NCBI GenBank assembly: GCA_024364735.1
Contig: JAGFNQ010004756.1
Span: 184,018-248,017, forward strand
Length of the DNA: 64,000 nt
DNA from: Boesenbergia rotunda
Taxonomy: Eukaryota > Streptophyta > Magnoliopsida > Zingiberales > Zingiberaceae
Direction of reading: 5' to 3'
Position numbers and translations under genes: made by a program. Positions 34,577 through 46,135 of the stretch are shown here, piece after piece. The notes beneath the pieces are model-generated. The model had not been told where the DNA came from, searched no databases, and worked only from the letters and a program-made list of their open reading frames with translations. The stretch's first letter is position 1. Each line of letters opens with the position of its first letter.

Positions 34577-36482
34577 ATCTCCCCCTTTTTGTTGTTTGAC
34601 AATCCGATTTTAAGTTTAGGGATTCTCAATCAATTTTCTCAGATTTAGAATCATAGGGGAATCAGGATCCTTCCCCTACAATATGATCATCCTAAACTTA
34701 ACCAACCACACTCCCCCCCTTTGTCGAACATCGAAAAGGGTCTAGAGGGGCTATTAAGTTTAATCATACTCCCCTCAACCAAGGGTCTCTCCCCAAACCC
34801 AAAATAATCAAAGGATAATTTTTGAATTGCACATGAAAACATATACAGAATTATATCATGGTCAAACATGTATATGTTTCATATGACATGTAAGGAATGC
34901 ATCTGTATCTGACACATAATCCTGATTGGTCTCCGTGACTGATCAGGTTCGTTGATTACTTGATACAGAAATATATCTGATTAGTCTGGGGAGCGATCAA
35001 ATTTCAAAAAAATTCCTGAAACTCTGATACATTCCTGATCAGACTGCATTAACAATTTGCATTCCACAATAGGGGTGTAGACTCTATTAATATTTGACAT
35101 TTCAGAAACATTTCTGAAACACGATATCAAGAACAAGAGTCATGGCTCAACAAACCCTTTCTTATGAATTTGAACATTCCAACATAGGTTTGTATCAAAT
35201 CACTATTAAGTACCAGGTTTGTACCACTTGAACAAATTTGTGCTCCCTTAGTACCAGGTTTGTACCAATGGGTGATCAAGTATGTTTCAATTGTAATCGG
35301 ATTGTATTATGCTTGTTTGTATCAGTATGATCATTAAAATGATACAATTCGACGAGAAGTGATTGGTCTGAGAAATTTTTGGATCATTTGGAACGATCTG
35401 GGGGTTCCTTGATCAGAGTTGATCTGATCAGTCACCGAACTGATCAGAGTGATCCCTGATCGGTCGGTGGACCGATCAGGTCTGATACAGAATGGTTTTT
35501 CAATTTCAGAAACAAAATTTTAGAAACTGTGAAATCAACTTTGTTTCAAATCTCAACCATTCCTAAACCCTAATTCAATTGGTTTTAATTTGTTTGATCC
35601 AAAGAAGAGTTTCCCTTATTAAAAATAAGCAACATGATTTATGTCCCTTAACTAAGGTTTATTCCCCATCAAGAATTTCTATGAATTACCGAAAATAGAT
35701 TTATATCAAAGCATGATGAGTATGTTCTTAAGCATGAACTTGAGTCCCTAGAACAGATTTATATTAAGGCATGATCAGTGGGAAAACAAACAAGTTATAG
35801 ATAGAACCTTAGTTTGATACAAAGAAAGCATTAACCCAAAGAACTTAAGTAGTGAATGTTAAAACTCATGTTCTTTGTTTGGTGATGCCTTATTAGTGCA
35901 AACTATGTATTAATCCTTGTTCTTTAGCATGCATTCATACAATAAAATCATGGCACACTCAGCTAGGTTCAACGCCAAAAATATTTAGAATCAATATATG
36001 ATCAAATAAGTCATGGACCTTGAATACTAAATTTTGAAACATGATGTTCTTAACCAAAGTTGGAATAATACACATACAAGAAAATTTTGGCTTACTTGAA
36101 TCAAATTAGCATCAATATTTGATTAAATTCCAAAACATGCTTGTATCAAGTGAGTATTAAGTTTTCATCGTTCCAATCAAGTTTGTGTCAAAATGAAGCA
36201 TAGTATAATGTCGATAGGAATCTATTCATGCTCCTTTGATCACAATGAATTCCTCATCATAAGTTTGTACTTTACTAATAAGAAAATTCACAAACATGTA
36301 TCTACTTAACTATGGATCACAAAAATCATGAAGTTGTCTAAATTTATGAAATGTAGGTAATCCCAAAGAAAAACCTAATTTTAGACCTCTTGTTGTGGTG
36401 AATGACAATTCATCTCAATTCATGGGTTTGGAGCACCCAATATCAACCACCCATGTTGATAGATGCTCCCCCTCAATCAAAG
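34577..36482 (-). other. Element D 3' internal non-coding region
   Basis: AT-rich, without a gene. Between 34920 and 35480 it holds several diverged copies of the D palindrome, the best being CTGATCGGTCGGTGGACCGA followed by TCAGG near 35455-35480. In B and C4 the corresponding place holds the palindrome cluster that precedes the second gene; here no such gene is present. Repeated TTTGTATCAA and ACCAGGTTTGTACCA words occur. Confidence 0.6.
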
Positions 36483-37778
36483 CTATACAATTCGAAATAT
36501 GGAGGTTTTAGGTACCCAAATTTTGGGACCTAATGTATCAATAATGAAGGACTTAGGCACCCATGCCTTAGTCATTTTCTTTTTGACTTTTTGGACCCTA
36601 GAATCATTTGATGATCTACAATGTGTTCTTGACATTAAAGATATGACACTAGGTTCTTTAGGTTGGTAACCCAAACCAACCTTGTTGCACATCGCCCTTT
36701 GTGAGTTGAGTATCATATCTAATGTTTTAGAGCTTGTTGAAAACTTCTCAAGAACATTCTTGAGGTTTTCAACTTCGCTCTTCAAGTTCTTATTTTCATC
36801 CTTAAGGGATTTATCATGCAAATCATTAATGTCCTCAACCTTAGAGGATTTCAATTCTTTTACTTCCAACCTTAATGCTTTGACTTTGGCCTTAGATTTC
36901 TTAAGCATTTTTGTCAAGCACGCTATTGTTCTATAGCATTTGTCTAACTCCGGAGAGATTACCTCTTCATCATCCGAAGATGATGAAGGCGCGGTTGAGG
37001 AGCTTGAAGATTCATCACTGCTTCCTTCACTTGAATTCTCTACTGCCATGAAAGCAAAATGATGGAAGTTCTTCTCCTCCTCTTCATTCTTCTTCTCCTT
37101 TCTTTTGTTACCTGTCACACAAGCAAACCCTTTCTCTTTTGGGCTTGTGTTAGAGATCTCGTGTAGCTCCATCTCACAAAATAAATCCTCTAACTTAACA
37201 AAAGATAAGTCCTTGGAAACCTTGTAAGCATCCACCGTGGATGACCACAAAGTATTCCTAGGGAAGGCTTTGAGTACATACCTCACTAGGTCTTTGTTTT
37301 CTACCTTTTCATCAATGGAGTGGAGACCATTCAATACTTCTTTGAATCGGCAATGAAGTATACTTACAGTTTCATTTTCTCCCATGGTGAGACTTTGGAG
37401 TTGGTTGAGAAGGAGGTCCTTCTTGGCTGTCCAGGTTTCATGAGTTCCTTCATGGAGCTCAATAATCTTATTCCATAGATCTTTAGCACTTGTGAAAGGA
37501 CCCACCTTGACCAACTGATCCTTGGTCATCCCACATTGCAAGGTGACGATAGCTTTGGCATTAGCTTCCCCCTTCTTGACTTGCTCAGCCGACCAACTAG
37601 AAAACTCAAGCTCATTTCCCTCATGATCCTTTGGAGGGGAGAAACCCTCCTTCACTGAGAACCATATGCTCATGTTGGTTTTGAGGTAGAACTCTATCCT
37701 TGACCTCCAATATGGAAAATCAGTGTCGTCGAGGAATGAAGGTCTGTTTGTGCTGTAACCTTCTCCTCCCATAGCCAT
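36483..37778 (-). CDS. Element D gag (copia-type, UBN2-like), intact ORF without a zinc knuckle
   Basis: 431 codons with no interruption. The N terminus (YSTNRPSFLDDTDFPYWRSR) and the UBN2-like region with HEGTHETWTAKKDLLLNQLQ and FPRNTLWSSTVDAYKVSKDL are close to the B gag. Then come a Ser/Asp-rich acidic stretch, a long coiled coil (about residues 285-345) and the C-terminal AWVPK/GPKIWVPK motifs that precede protease in full copia polyproteins. No CX2CX4HX4C knuckle is seen between the UBN2 region and the acidic stretch, where B has one. The role in packaging is therefore uncertain. The start ATG lies about 45 bp after the primer site. It is the only uninterrupted retroelement gene in the window. 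Confidence 0.85.
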   Translation of the reverse strand: MAMGGEGYSTNRPSFLDDTDFPYWRSRIEFYLKTNMSIWFSVKEGFSPPKDHEGNELEFSSWSAEQVKKGEANAKAIVTLQCGMTKDQLVKVGPFTSAKDLWNKIIELHEGTHETWTAKKDLLLNQLQSLTMGENETVSILHCRFKEVLNGLHSIDEKVENKDLVRYVLKAFPRNTLWSSTVDAYKVSKDLSFVKLEDLFCEMELHEISNTSPKEKGFACVTGNKRKEKKNEEEEKNFHHFAFMAVENSSEGSSDESSSSSTAPSSSSDDEEVISPELDKCYRTIACLTKMLKKSKAKVKALRLEVKELKSSKVEDINDLHDKSLKDENKNLKSEVENLKNVLEKFSTSSKTLDMILNSQRAMCNKVGLGYQPKEPSVISLMSRTHCRSSNDSRVQKVKKKMTKAWVPKSFIIDTLGPKIWVPKTSIFRIV

Positions 37779-37822
37779 CTTGTTGTAAGCTCTCGGATGT
37801 TAAGCCGTGAACAGAGCCCCAA

Positions 37823-37834
37823 GCTCTGATACCA
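37823..37834 (-). other. Primer binding site of element D
   Basis: GCTCTGATACCA on the plus strand, complementary to the 3' end of initiator tRNA-Met, two bases from the LTR. Confidence 0.85.
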
Positions 37835-38689
37835 CTTGTTGGACCTTGGATGGCTAGAGAGAGGGGGGTGAATATAGCCAGACACTTGAAACTTAGCTCT
37901 TTTCAATTTTTCTCTGCACTTAAGTTAGCAGCAGCGGAAACAAAACATATGCAAAGAAACAAACTTAACAGAAATGCAGGAACAGAGAATACAAACCAAG
38001 GATCGCAAACAAGGATCGTTTATAAGGTTCGGGGATAACTTGCCCCTACTCCTTGGCGTGCCCGTAAGGTGGGCGATCCCTTGATCGTCGGCAGATCAAG
38101 CCCCGGTGAACCCGGATAAGATAGAGCCTCCTTCTCGGTGGAGAAACCTCTCCACAGATCTCACGGATGATGGAACTTGAGTACAGGAGATCACACAAGA
38201 AGGAACACTCACAAAGATCTCACAGGAATGCAACAAGATCGCTCAAGCACAAAGCAACAGAAAGCACAACACCACAGCAAAAACTTCACTAGTTTTTCTG
38301 TCTTCCCTGTTATCGCTCCTCTGCTTCCAGCCTCGTCTTAAGCCTCTGCTCCCATCACCAGGCTCTTCATCAGCATCCACTGAAGCCACAGCCTGACCCC
38401 CTGACTCCCTGAGCACTCAGTCCACTGAATACCCTCTCCAACTGAGCCTCCGTCAGTTGCCAGCTGCTCTCCAGACGCCGTTGAGACCTGAAACACAGAA
38501 ACAGCCAAACATGCTCCAAGGAAAGCCTCCCATTGACTCTCCTCAATGTTTGAATCATCCCTGTAAAGCCTGCACACTCCAATAGAAGCTTAGCAACTCA
38601 TATCAAACATAATCAGCAATGTATCAGAGAATCGGCAGAGAAAACAGTCGCGATCAGAGCTTCTGACAGTGTATTTGAATTAAAGTTCT

Positions 38690-39170
38690 GCGCCTGATCG
38701 GTCACCAGACCGATCAGGAAGGACCTTGATCTGTCACCAGACCGATCCAGCAGTCTTCTGCACACTCCTGATTGGTCCCCAGACCAATCCAGCATTCTGC
38801 TGCATACTCCAGATCGGTCCCCAGACCAATCAGGATGCTCCCTGATCGGTCACCAGACCGATCAGGCTGCTTCCTGACCGATCAGGCTCCATCCTGATCG
38901 GTCACCACAGTGAGAAAACTTTAATTTTGGACATCAGATCCTAGGTCTTGGATCGGTCACCGGACCGTTCAGGAGCTGATCAGCGGGGGAACTCAACTCA
39001 CTGTTTGCTCCCTGATCGGTCACCAGACCGATCAGGAGCTGTGCAGTGAATGAAACGCATACTTCCTGATCGGTCACCAGACCGATCAGTCATCGCTGGA
39101 TCGGTCACCAGACCGATCCACGCAGGAGCACCATGCCTACTTCCCTGATCGGTCACCAGACCGATCTAGG
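38690..39170. promoter_or_regulatory. Palindrome array GATCGGTCACCAGACCGATC in the D LTR
   Basis: About ten exact or near copies of this 20-bp interrupted palindrome in 480 bp. In element orientation they lie upstream of the presumed transcription start region. The array is partly duplicated in the 3' LTR (33172-33727). A role as binding sites for a dimeric factor is inferred. Confidence 0.6.
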
Positions 39171-39237
39171 CAAGCCCAAATGCACTCTAAGTCACGAGAA
39201 CAAGCCTCCAGCCCTTCTCTGACTCGTGCCATGCCCA

Positions 39238-39770
39238 GCTTCACTCACTGGGACTTCAACCTAGCCCTCCAAGCTAGGACCTGGCTTCACTCACCATGGT
39301 TTCGGTCACCCGACTTCACTCACCAGGACCCGGCTTCACTCACCGGGATTTCAACCTAGCTTCACTCACTAGGATTTCAATCACCTGGCTTCACTCACCA
39401 GGACCCGGCTTCACTCACCGGGATTTCCATTATCTGGCTTCACTCACCAGGACTCGGCCTCACTCACCGGGATTTCCATCACCTGGCTTCACTCACCAGG
39501 ACCCGGCTTCACTCACCGGGATTTTCATCACTTGGCTTCACTCACCAGGACCCGGCTTTACTCACCGGGATTTCATCCAACCTAGCCCTCTAGGCTAGGA
39601 CCTGATCCTCCAAGCCAGGACTTTTTCACCTAACCCTCCAAGTTGGGACTTTTCACCTAACCCTCCAAGTTAGGACTTTTCACCTAGCCCTCCAAGCTAG
39701 AACTTTTCACCCAACCCTTCCGAATTAGGACTTTTCAACACCTAGCCCTCCAAGCTAGGATTTTCCAATC
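39238..39770. repeat. Minisatellites in the D 5' LTR
   Basis: The same 49-bp and about 27-bp units as at 33830-34460, with fewer 49-bp copies. Confidence 0.9.
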
Positions 39771-39878
39771 ACTCCGTGCCTAATCCCCGATTAGGACTTA
39801 ATCATAATCATAATCATCAATTTAAACTAAAATCGATGTCAACACCAAAACAACAATCAGGGTCAAACTGCATCAACA

Positions 39879-40005
39879 ATCCCCTCATCATCGAAAGCAG
39901 GGGTCGTGGCTCAAATATCGGAGTCATAGCGTCGATAAAGGAGGCACGATCAGGCGACCTGCGGTGGTATAAAAAGTAGTTCAACCCCTCTGGTACGGGG
40001 GTTCC
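39879..40005. other. Older repeat sequence, right part
   Basis: Continuation of 29741-30012 beyond D. It holds GGTATAAAAAGTAG, a TATA-like box, and CCTCTGGTACGGGGGTTCC. No gene. Confidence 0.35.
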
Positions 40006-40039
40006 AGAGACTCACTAGTACAAAAAAGACCTTTAACAA

Positions 40040-40290
40040 CGGCTTTTAACACCGGTTGTATTAAAACCGGTGTTAAAAAAAAAGGCGGTGGCATTTTTGT
40101 AATTATTTAAACTTTAAAACACTTTTAACACCGGTTCTTTTAACAACCGGTGTTAAAAATATATTTAACTACGGTTTTATAAATAACCGGGGTCATATGT
40201 TATAATTATTTGAACTTTAAAATACTTTTAACACCGGTTCTTTTAACAACCGGTGTTAAAAATATATTTGACTATGGTTTTGTAAATAAC
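40040..40290. repeat. CACTA left subterminal repeats
   Basis: Two units of about 106 bp plus a partial one, each with the palindrome TTAACACCGGTT...AACCGGTGTTAA and a GGTCATATG end. Such arrays are the transposase-binding regions in CACTA elements. Confidence 0.8.
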
Positions 40291-40541
40291 CGTGGTCATA
40301 TGTTTTTCGCGCGCATACCTTGTTCTTAATTAAGTCATACATGTCAATTATAATAGTCTAACTTCGGTCATATATTTCCTCTGCTTAATTTGTTTCTTGC
40401 AACCCTAGCGGGCTGTGTGCGACACACGGAAGGCGCGCACAGAGGAGGAGAGGAGAAAGAAGGCGCGCAGACGGCGCGCAGACGAGGAGAGGAGGAAGAA
40501 GGTGCGCAGACGAGGAGAGGAGGAGGAAGGCAGAGAAGAGC

Positions 40542-43500
40542 CGCTGGGGAGAAAGCGTCTCCGAAGCCGTTCTCGCGCTGTACCGATCTCTCCCGAAGAA
40601 GGGGAAGCCTCAGGGCAAGGAGACCACCGTCCTCGCCGCTTTCCTCCTTTCCTCGCCTTCCGACGGTACGACGGTACTCCTGCCTCAGCGCTTCTCTTCG
40701 CCTCGATGTTTGAATCATTGGCGCCCATTCTTGTTTCAGTTCTCGAGGTCGTGGCCCTCGGCACTGGCACCAAATGCATTGGCCGCTCCTTCTTGTGCCC
40801 TGGAGGAGATGTCGTCAATGACTCCCACGCTGAGGTCATCGCGCGCCGGTCCCTTGTGAGGTAATTGCTTATCCTAAATATGTTCTTGCGAGCGGTAGCC
40901 GCAACAGTTTGATTACTACTACTGCAAAAATTTGAACTTGGAAAGAGAACAGGTACTTCTATACGGAAATTGAACGCCTTGATCGCGTCCAGAAAGATGG
41001 CAGAGACCGTTTAGGTTTAGTTGATGCATCCAGTTTGTGTTTTGATCTGGATGGTAGTTGCCTTGGCCAGACCAAGTACAAGATGAAACCTGGTTGGGGA
41101 TTGCATATGTATATCACCCAATTCCCTTGTGCATCTTCCTCACTTTTTTTCTTCTTCTTCCTCTTCTACTGATATTTCTTATTGAATAGAAAGATTTAGT
41201 ATTTGCTTTGGTGTGAATATGTAGCGACTAATACATTGTTTTTCTCCATCAGGTGGAGTTTTGTCTTATCCTTCAATTCAAGCAGATATATCTACAAAAA
41301 CTCGAGGTTAAACTGCAATATATTGTATTACATTCTCGACCTGTTCAAATTATAGATGTTTTGAATTAGGAAGTTTGATGGGTTAGGAGTTTAGCTAGGC
41401 AAATTTAATTATTGTTTACGGAAACAAGTTATTGTAGAGTTATTTCTTAAACTAAAACTAATTCAAGTTGGACCTTTATATGAAACCTGAGGCCCAAACG
41501 AAATATGAATTTCCCTAAACTTCTAATCCTTCTGTTTAGGTCATTTTACTTTGGTAATCATAATTGACGTCTCTTAGCCTTCCTCTATTTCAGGAGGTGA
41601 ATTATCAATTGGATGCCCAAATGGAAATTATCAAACAAATGGGATAAACCATTTCTTAGGTGAACATCCTCAGATGTCAACAGTTGTCCAAAAGAAGCCA
41701 GGACGTGGTGATGCAACTCTCTCAATGAGCTGTTTTGATAAGATAACCCGTTGGAGTGTTGTTGGAGTCCAAGGTTCTTTCTTACATTTCATCTGTTAGG
41801 AATTCGTTCTTAGTTGCTGTCTTTTTGCCACTCCATTAAAATTATTTCCATCTATTATTGTCTTTTCTACAAGTAACCTGGAGCATGTTTTAGCTTAGAA
41901 TGAACTAAGTCTTTGAATCATGATTATATCTGATTGCTGCAAATGACTTAAGTTATGTTATCAGCAAGGTGTCTAATAGAACTTATGAATGACTTTTTTT
42001 TGTTAAGGAAATAATCCGATACTTGTAGACTTTTCCAAAACTCTTTTTCAAAAAGTTTTCTTTTGTCTGTTTTGGTTTGTTTTCATAATAGTTTTTCTCT
42101 AGATTAGCAAAATTAAAAGGCCTGTGCCAATTACCAACACACTTCTTTAGGACTCTTTTAGAATATTTAAGGATTGTAAAATGAAGGTATCTTGCATGTA
42201 GCATTTTGAATTTCTATTTAGGACGACAAAGTTATTGCTGTTCGCTTTCTTAGGTTCAAGGTTATAACATGGATAATGCGCTTTGAATTTTGGCAACTGG
42301 CATCATGTGCAATCATAGTGCATCCCTTAGATTTGAAGAAATCCTTATGGCTATCACACAGCAAACCATACTTTGGGGGATAGACTATTGGGTACAATAA
42401 GTTCATGTAATAGAAATGAGAATGACAAGATGAATCTATGAGGTTACTAAAGTTTAAAATCAGAAATTTACTCCACAATTAGTTACATATACAAACATCA
42501 TCTGGAAAAGTAATATAGATGATCGTTGATCAAGACTATATTTGACTACTTGGATTTATTAGAGATTAAGGTATTTGGATAATGAGATTAAGGAAATTTC
42601 TAGTTCATGCACAAAAGTTTACCTTTAATTTGTGCCTGACTCCATTCCATGACATTTGCACATTGGATGCTACTGCAAAACAGTCGAGAGGATGGATTGA
42701 CTGTGGAAGGCATTTATTTAGCAATGGATCCTGTAAATTCAATGCAATTGTGTTATAACCTGGAATCCTAGTGAGGAACACAAAAAGAGTCAAGACTGGG
42801 CTCCCTAATAGAACATTTAACATGTCCATTTCGGATCAATTGAATTTGTATGAGAGTTTTGACAATGCAAAACCATGGAAAATGCAACTTATTCCAATAC
42901 TCCAATTTTCTTAGTATTTAGACAAAGACCAGAAACATGAAAAGAATTCATATAATGGGAAATCGCAATGGAATTATATTATTAATTCATTGATGCCCCT
43001 CACATACCTAAAGAGGGAATGCTGGGGAGCTAGTAGGGCCGAGGAGCCACAATGAACAGGAGGACAGATGTTACAGAAGAATATTACCATGATTTAGATT
43101 ATTTAGATATTACTAGCAGTATAAGTCTATTTCATAGATTTCAATGGCAGGACAAGACCCATCTAGCCATCCCCAAACAGCTAAGAGTCAGTCTCACAAC
43201 TTGTATAATGTGCTTTGATTTTTTTTTTTTTGTTGCTCTCAATAATGCCCTTTGACTTTATGAAGATGTTTTCATTGCCGATGTATATTGAACTCTATAA
43301 TATATATGCCATTTCCTTTAAATTGCAGGGGCTCTGCTTTCTCATATTTTGCGGCCAGTGTATTTGTCTACCATAACTGTAGGCATGTTTCCTTTTGATC
43401 CTATGCAGGCAAATTCTCTTGAAAGTGCTATCCTCAATCGCACAGCTCACATACATTCCAATCTATCAGCCTCTTTTTATGTTAACAGGGTATGTTTCCT

Positions 43501-44278
43501 CCAATCTATGGTGGACCCTTGATATGAGGATGACTAACCCAGTATTAAAAGTATTGTCTTGTTGTACAGCCTGTTGTATTTGAGGTTCCTCCTGCAATGA
43601 AGTTCCTCGAGTTTCATACTTTTGATGCTAATTTAACTTGCGGGTAATATACAGTTTGTTTTTCCTTGTTCAACAAACATCTTTGATTAGCTTCTAACCT
43701 TTCTTGCTTTTAGTTCTACAACAAAAAATAGCAATAATGCATCAATATGCCTCGTTTTTTAGGTATTCTATTTGTTGGAACAAGTCTGGTTTGCATGAAG
43801 TTGTCTTGGGAACAACTGGTAGGAAACAAGGCACCTCTTCAAAAGGAGCACTCTCGCGTTCCACCGAGTCATCTCTATGCAAGTAGGTCCATTCTTTAAT
43901 GTTCGAGCTGGTTTTATTTAGTTGTTGATCAATAATATATATAGAGACAAAAACATTAGTCTCAGTAGTACTTTATTTTTGTTGTTGTTAAACTTGCCAT
44001 CTTCTACAAATTTTTGAAGTTATGCAATTTTTGACATCAGAAGGAGGTTACTGGAAGTTTTTGTGTCTTTGAGATGTTCATCCTCTTTACTGATGCAATC
44101 TGCAGAAATTTCGTATTCTGAGCTAAAGGTATGTTTAGCCACTGCACGCCAAAGCATGAAAAGAAATTCAAGCTTGACTCAAGTACTGTATGGAAATATG
44201 CAAGACGCTTATAAGAGATGGAATGCTAAGCTGGTCGAAGTTCTGCAATGTACTCCTCACTATTTGATCTTGGACTAG
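40542..44278 (+). CDS. TAD1: tRNA-specific adenosine deaminase 1 (TAD1/ADAT1), start codon not seen
   Basis: Nine exons in one frame: 40542-40665, 40740-40860, 40953-41128, 41253-41306, 41594-41773, 43329-43489, 43570-43643, 43763-43882 and 44041-44278, all with GT...AG introns, about 415 aa. The enzyme turns A37 of tRNA-Ala into inosine. Deaminase motifs are present: VVALGTGTKCIGRS and DSHAEVIARR (zinc His, catalytic Glu), PC-G in exons 3/4, and LSMSCFDKITRW in exon 5 (second zinc Cys); the late YSICWNKSGLHEVVLGTTGR block is also kept. The frame is open upstream to a stop at 40386-40388, but no ATG occurs between it and the first recognisable residues (RWGESVSEAVLALYRSLPKK). The captured copy may lack its initiator or use an unseen upstream exon. 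Intron 5 is about 1.56 kb. Confidence 0.85.
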
Positions 44279-44574
44279 ACCGTTTACTTGCAAACTCGTG
44301 TGACAAGCTTCTACATTGTCTTTGCTTGGAAAATCGGATAGCGAGTAGGAGTATAATGTGTTATTTGATTTACATTTTGCTTTTGTTGAAAGAAAAATGG
44401 ATAGTTGTAAAATACATGGATTGTTTTGTTTTTGAAACTAATTGGATGTTGCATTTACTTAATTCATGGTGTGTTATTGATTATGGATAAACTATTATAT
44501 TATTGTGTTCTTTTATATGTCTAGAAAAATTATAAATAAAAATAAATATGAAATTTATATAAAAAATTAAGACT

Positions 44575-44945
44575 TTTGACACCGGTTGTTTCTAGAACCG
44601 GTGTTAAAACATCATTTTTAACACCGGTTGTTTCCAGAACCGGTGTTAAAAATGATGTTCTAACACCGGTTGTTTCCAGAACCGGTGTTAAAAATGATGT
44701 TTTAACACCGGTTGTTTCCAGAACTGGTGTTAAAAATGATGTTTGAACGCCGATTATTTAAAATAACCAGTGTCTAAAATGACTTTCCCGCCTCATAATT
44801 GAACTTTTAACAACGGTTATTAACCGGTGTTAAATCTATATATTACACCGGTTTGTTAACCGGTGTTAAAAGTCTATACTTACAATGCCGGCTAGATCAA
44901 CACAGGTTCCGGAACCAGTGTTAAAAGTCGAAAATAACCGATGTT
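44575..44945. repeat. CACTA right subterminal repeats
   Basis: Units of about 41 bp (AACACCGGTTGTTTCCAGAA then CCGGTGTTAAAAATGATG), four to five copies from 44578 to 44745, then more diverged palindromes up to the terminus. Confidence 0.85.
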
Positions 44946-45124
44946 AAAAGCCTTTTTTCCACTAGTGACTCTTAGTTGAATGAAAACTATGTTTTTTTTC
45001 TTATTTTTCAAGTAAATGCATGTAGAGATGAATTCATATAAACTTTGCTCCTATAATCTTTACTACTTATCTTGTTTACTTATGCAATATGATTACAAAA
45101 TTAGATAAAGAATTTTAGAGAAAT

Positions 45125-46135
45125 AAATTATTAAAAAAAGCATTAGAAGTTTGGACACCAAAAATATTATCTCCTGGCTCAACTCTAACTATTGATATCG
45201 AAATTTTAAAAATCCAAATATCCTAGGTCCATCAGTGGGTTTTGGTGAAAACCCACTGACAAACCAAAAAAACTCTTATTGTAACATAATTTATAATCAT
45301 TAGAAGCTTGGACACCAAAAATACCATCTCGTAGCTCAACTCTAACTATTGATATTGAGTTTTGAGAAATCTAAATATCCTAGGTCCATCAGTGGGTTTT
45401 CACCAAAACCCACTGATGGACCTAGGATATTTGAATTTCTCAAAACCCAATATCAATAGTTAGAGTTGAGCTAGGAGATGATATTTTTGGTGTCTAAGCT
45501 TCTAATGATTATAAATTATGTTGCAATAGGAGTTTTTTAGTCTGTCAGTGGGTTTTCACCAAAACCCACTGATGGACCTAGGATATTTGGATTTCTGAAA
45601 ACCTGATATCCATAGTTAGAGTTGAGCTAGGAGATGATATTTTTGGTGTCCAAGCTTCTAATGATTATAAATTATGTTGCAATATGAGTTTTTTAGGTCT
45701 ATCAGTGGGTTTTTCACCAAAACCCACTAATGGACCTAGGATATTTGGATTTCTCAAAACCCAATATCAATAGTTAGAGTTGAGCTAGGAGATGATATTT
45801 TTTGTGTCAAAGCTTCTAATGATTATAAATTATATTGCAATAGGAGTTTTTTAGGTCTGTTAGTAGGTTTTCACCAAAACCCATTGATGGACCTAGGATA
45901 TTTGAATTTCTGAAAACCCGATATCAATAGTTAGAGTTGAGCTAGGAGATGGTATTTTTGGTGTCCAAGCTTATAATGATTATAAATTATGTTGCAATAG
46001 GAGTTTTATAGGTTTGTCAATGAGGTCTCACCAAAACCCACTGATGGACCTAGGATATTTGGATTTCTTAAAATCCGATATCAATATATATAGTTGAGCT
46101 AGGAGATGGTATTTTTGTCCAAACTTCTAATACTT
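45125..46135. repeat. 157-bp repeat array with an inverted switch
   Basis: Five plus-orientation units begin near 45411, 45567, 45725, 45882 and 46039 (CACTGATGGACCTAGGATAT). Two units to the left (45125-45410) are in reverse orientation. Unit borders carry the small palindrome CAGTGGGTTTTCACCAAAAC followed by CCACTG. Confidence 0.9.

Larger units (their letters stand above)
30013..39878 (-). mobile_element. Element D: gag-only LTR retrotransposon, minus strand
   Basis: Two LTRs, 37837-39878 (5') and 30013-34576 (3'), flank a 3.26-kb internal region. It holds a primer site, one intact gag ORF and a polypurine tract (34577-34590, ATCTCCCCCTTTTT on the plus strand). LTR ends are TGTTGATGCAG and GGTCCAACA in element orientation. 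Flanking pentamers are ATCCT (left) and ATCCC (right), a target duplication with one change or a chance match. There is no pol. The 3' LTR is swollen by an insertion at 30444-33171 and a local duplication. Confidence 0.9.
37837..39878 (-). repeat. Element D 5' LTR
   Basis: 2,042 bp with ends TG...CA in element orientation. It contains the palindrome array (38690-39170) and two minisatellites (39238-39580 and 39580-39770) that match those of the 3' LTR. Confidence 0.92.
40013..44967 (+). mobile_element. CACTA (En/Spm-type) transposon carrying a TAD1 gene
   Basis: The ends are CACTAGTACAAAAAAGACCT on the left and, read inward from the right, CACTAGTGGAAAAAAGGCTT. Both are followed by TTTAACA(A/T)CGG. 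The 3-bp duplication ACT occurs on both sides (40010-40012 and 44968-44970), the size made by CACTA transposases. Subterminal repeats of AACACCGGTT...AACCGGTGTT, typical of the class, fill both flanks. No transposase is coded, so it needs one in trans. The whole interior is a host gene with its introns. Confidence 0.92.

Noticed and set aside
41983..43255. Small ORFs between TAD1 exons 5 and 6
   Set aside because: Intron sequence; exon 6 joins in phase to exon 5.
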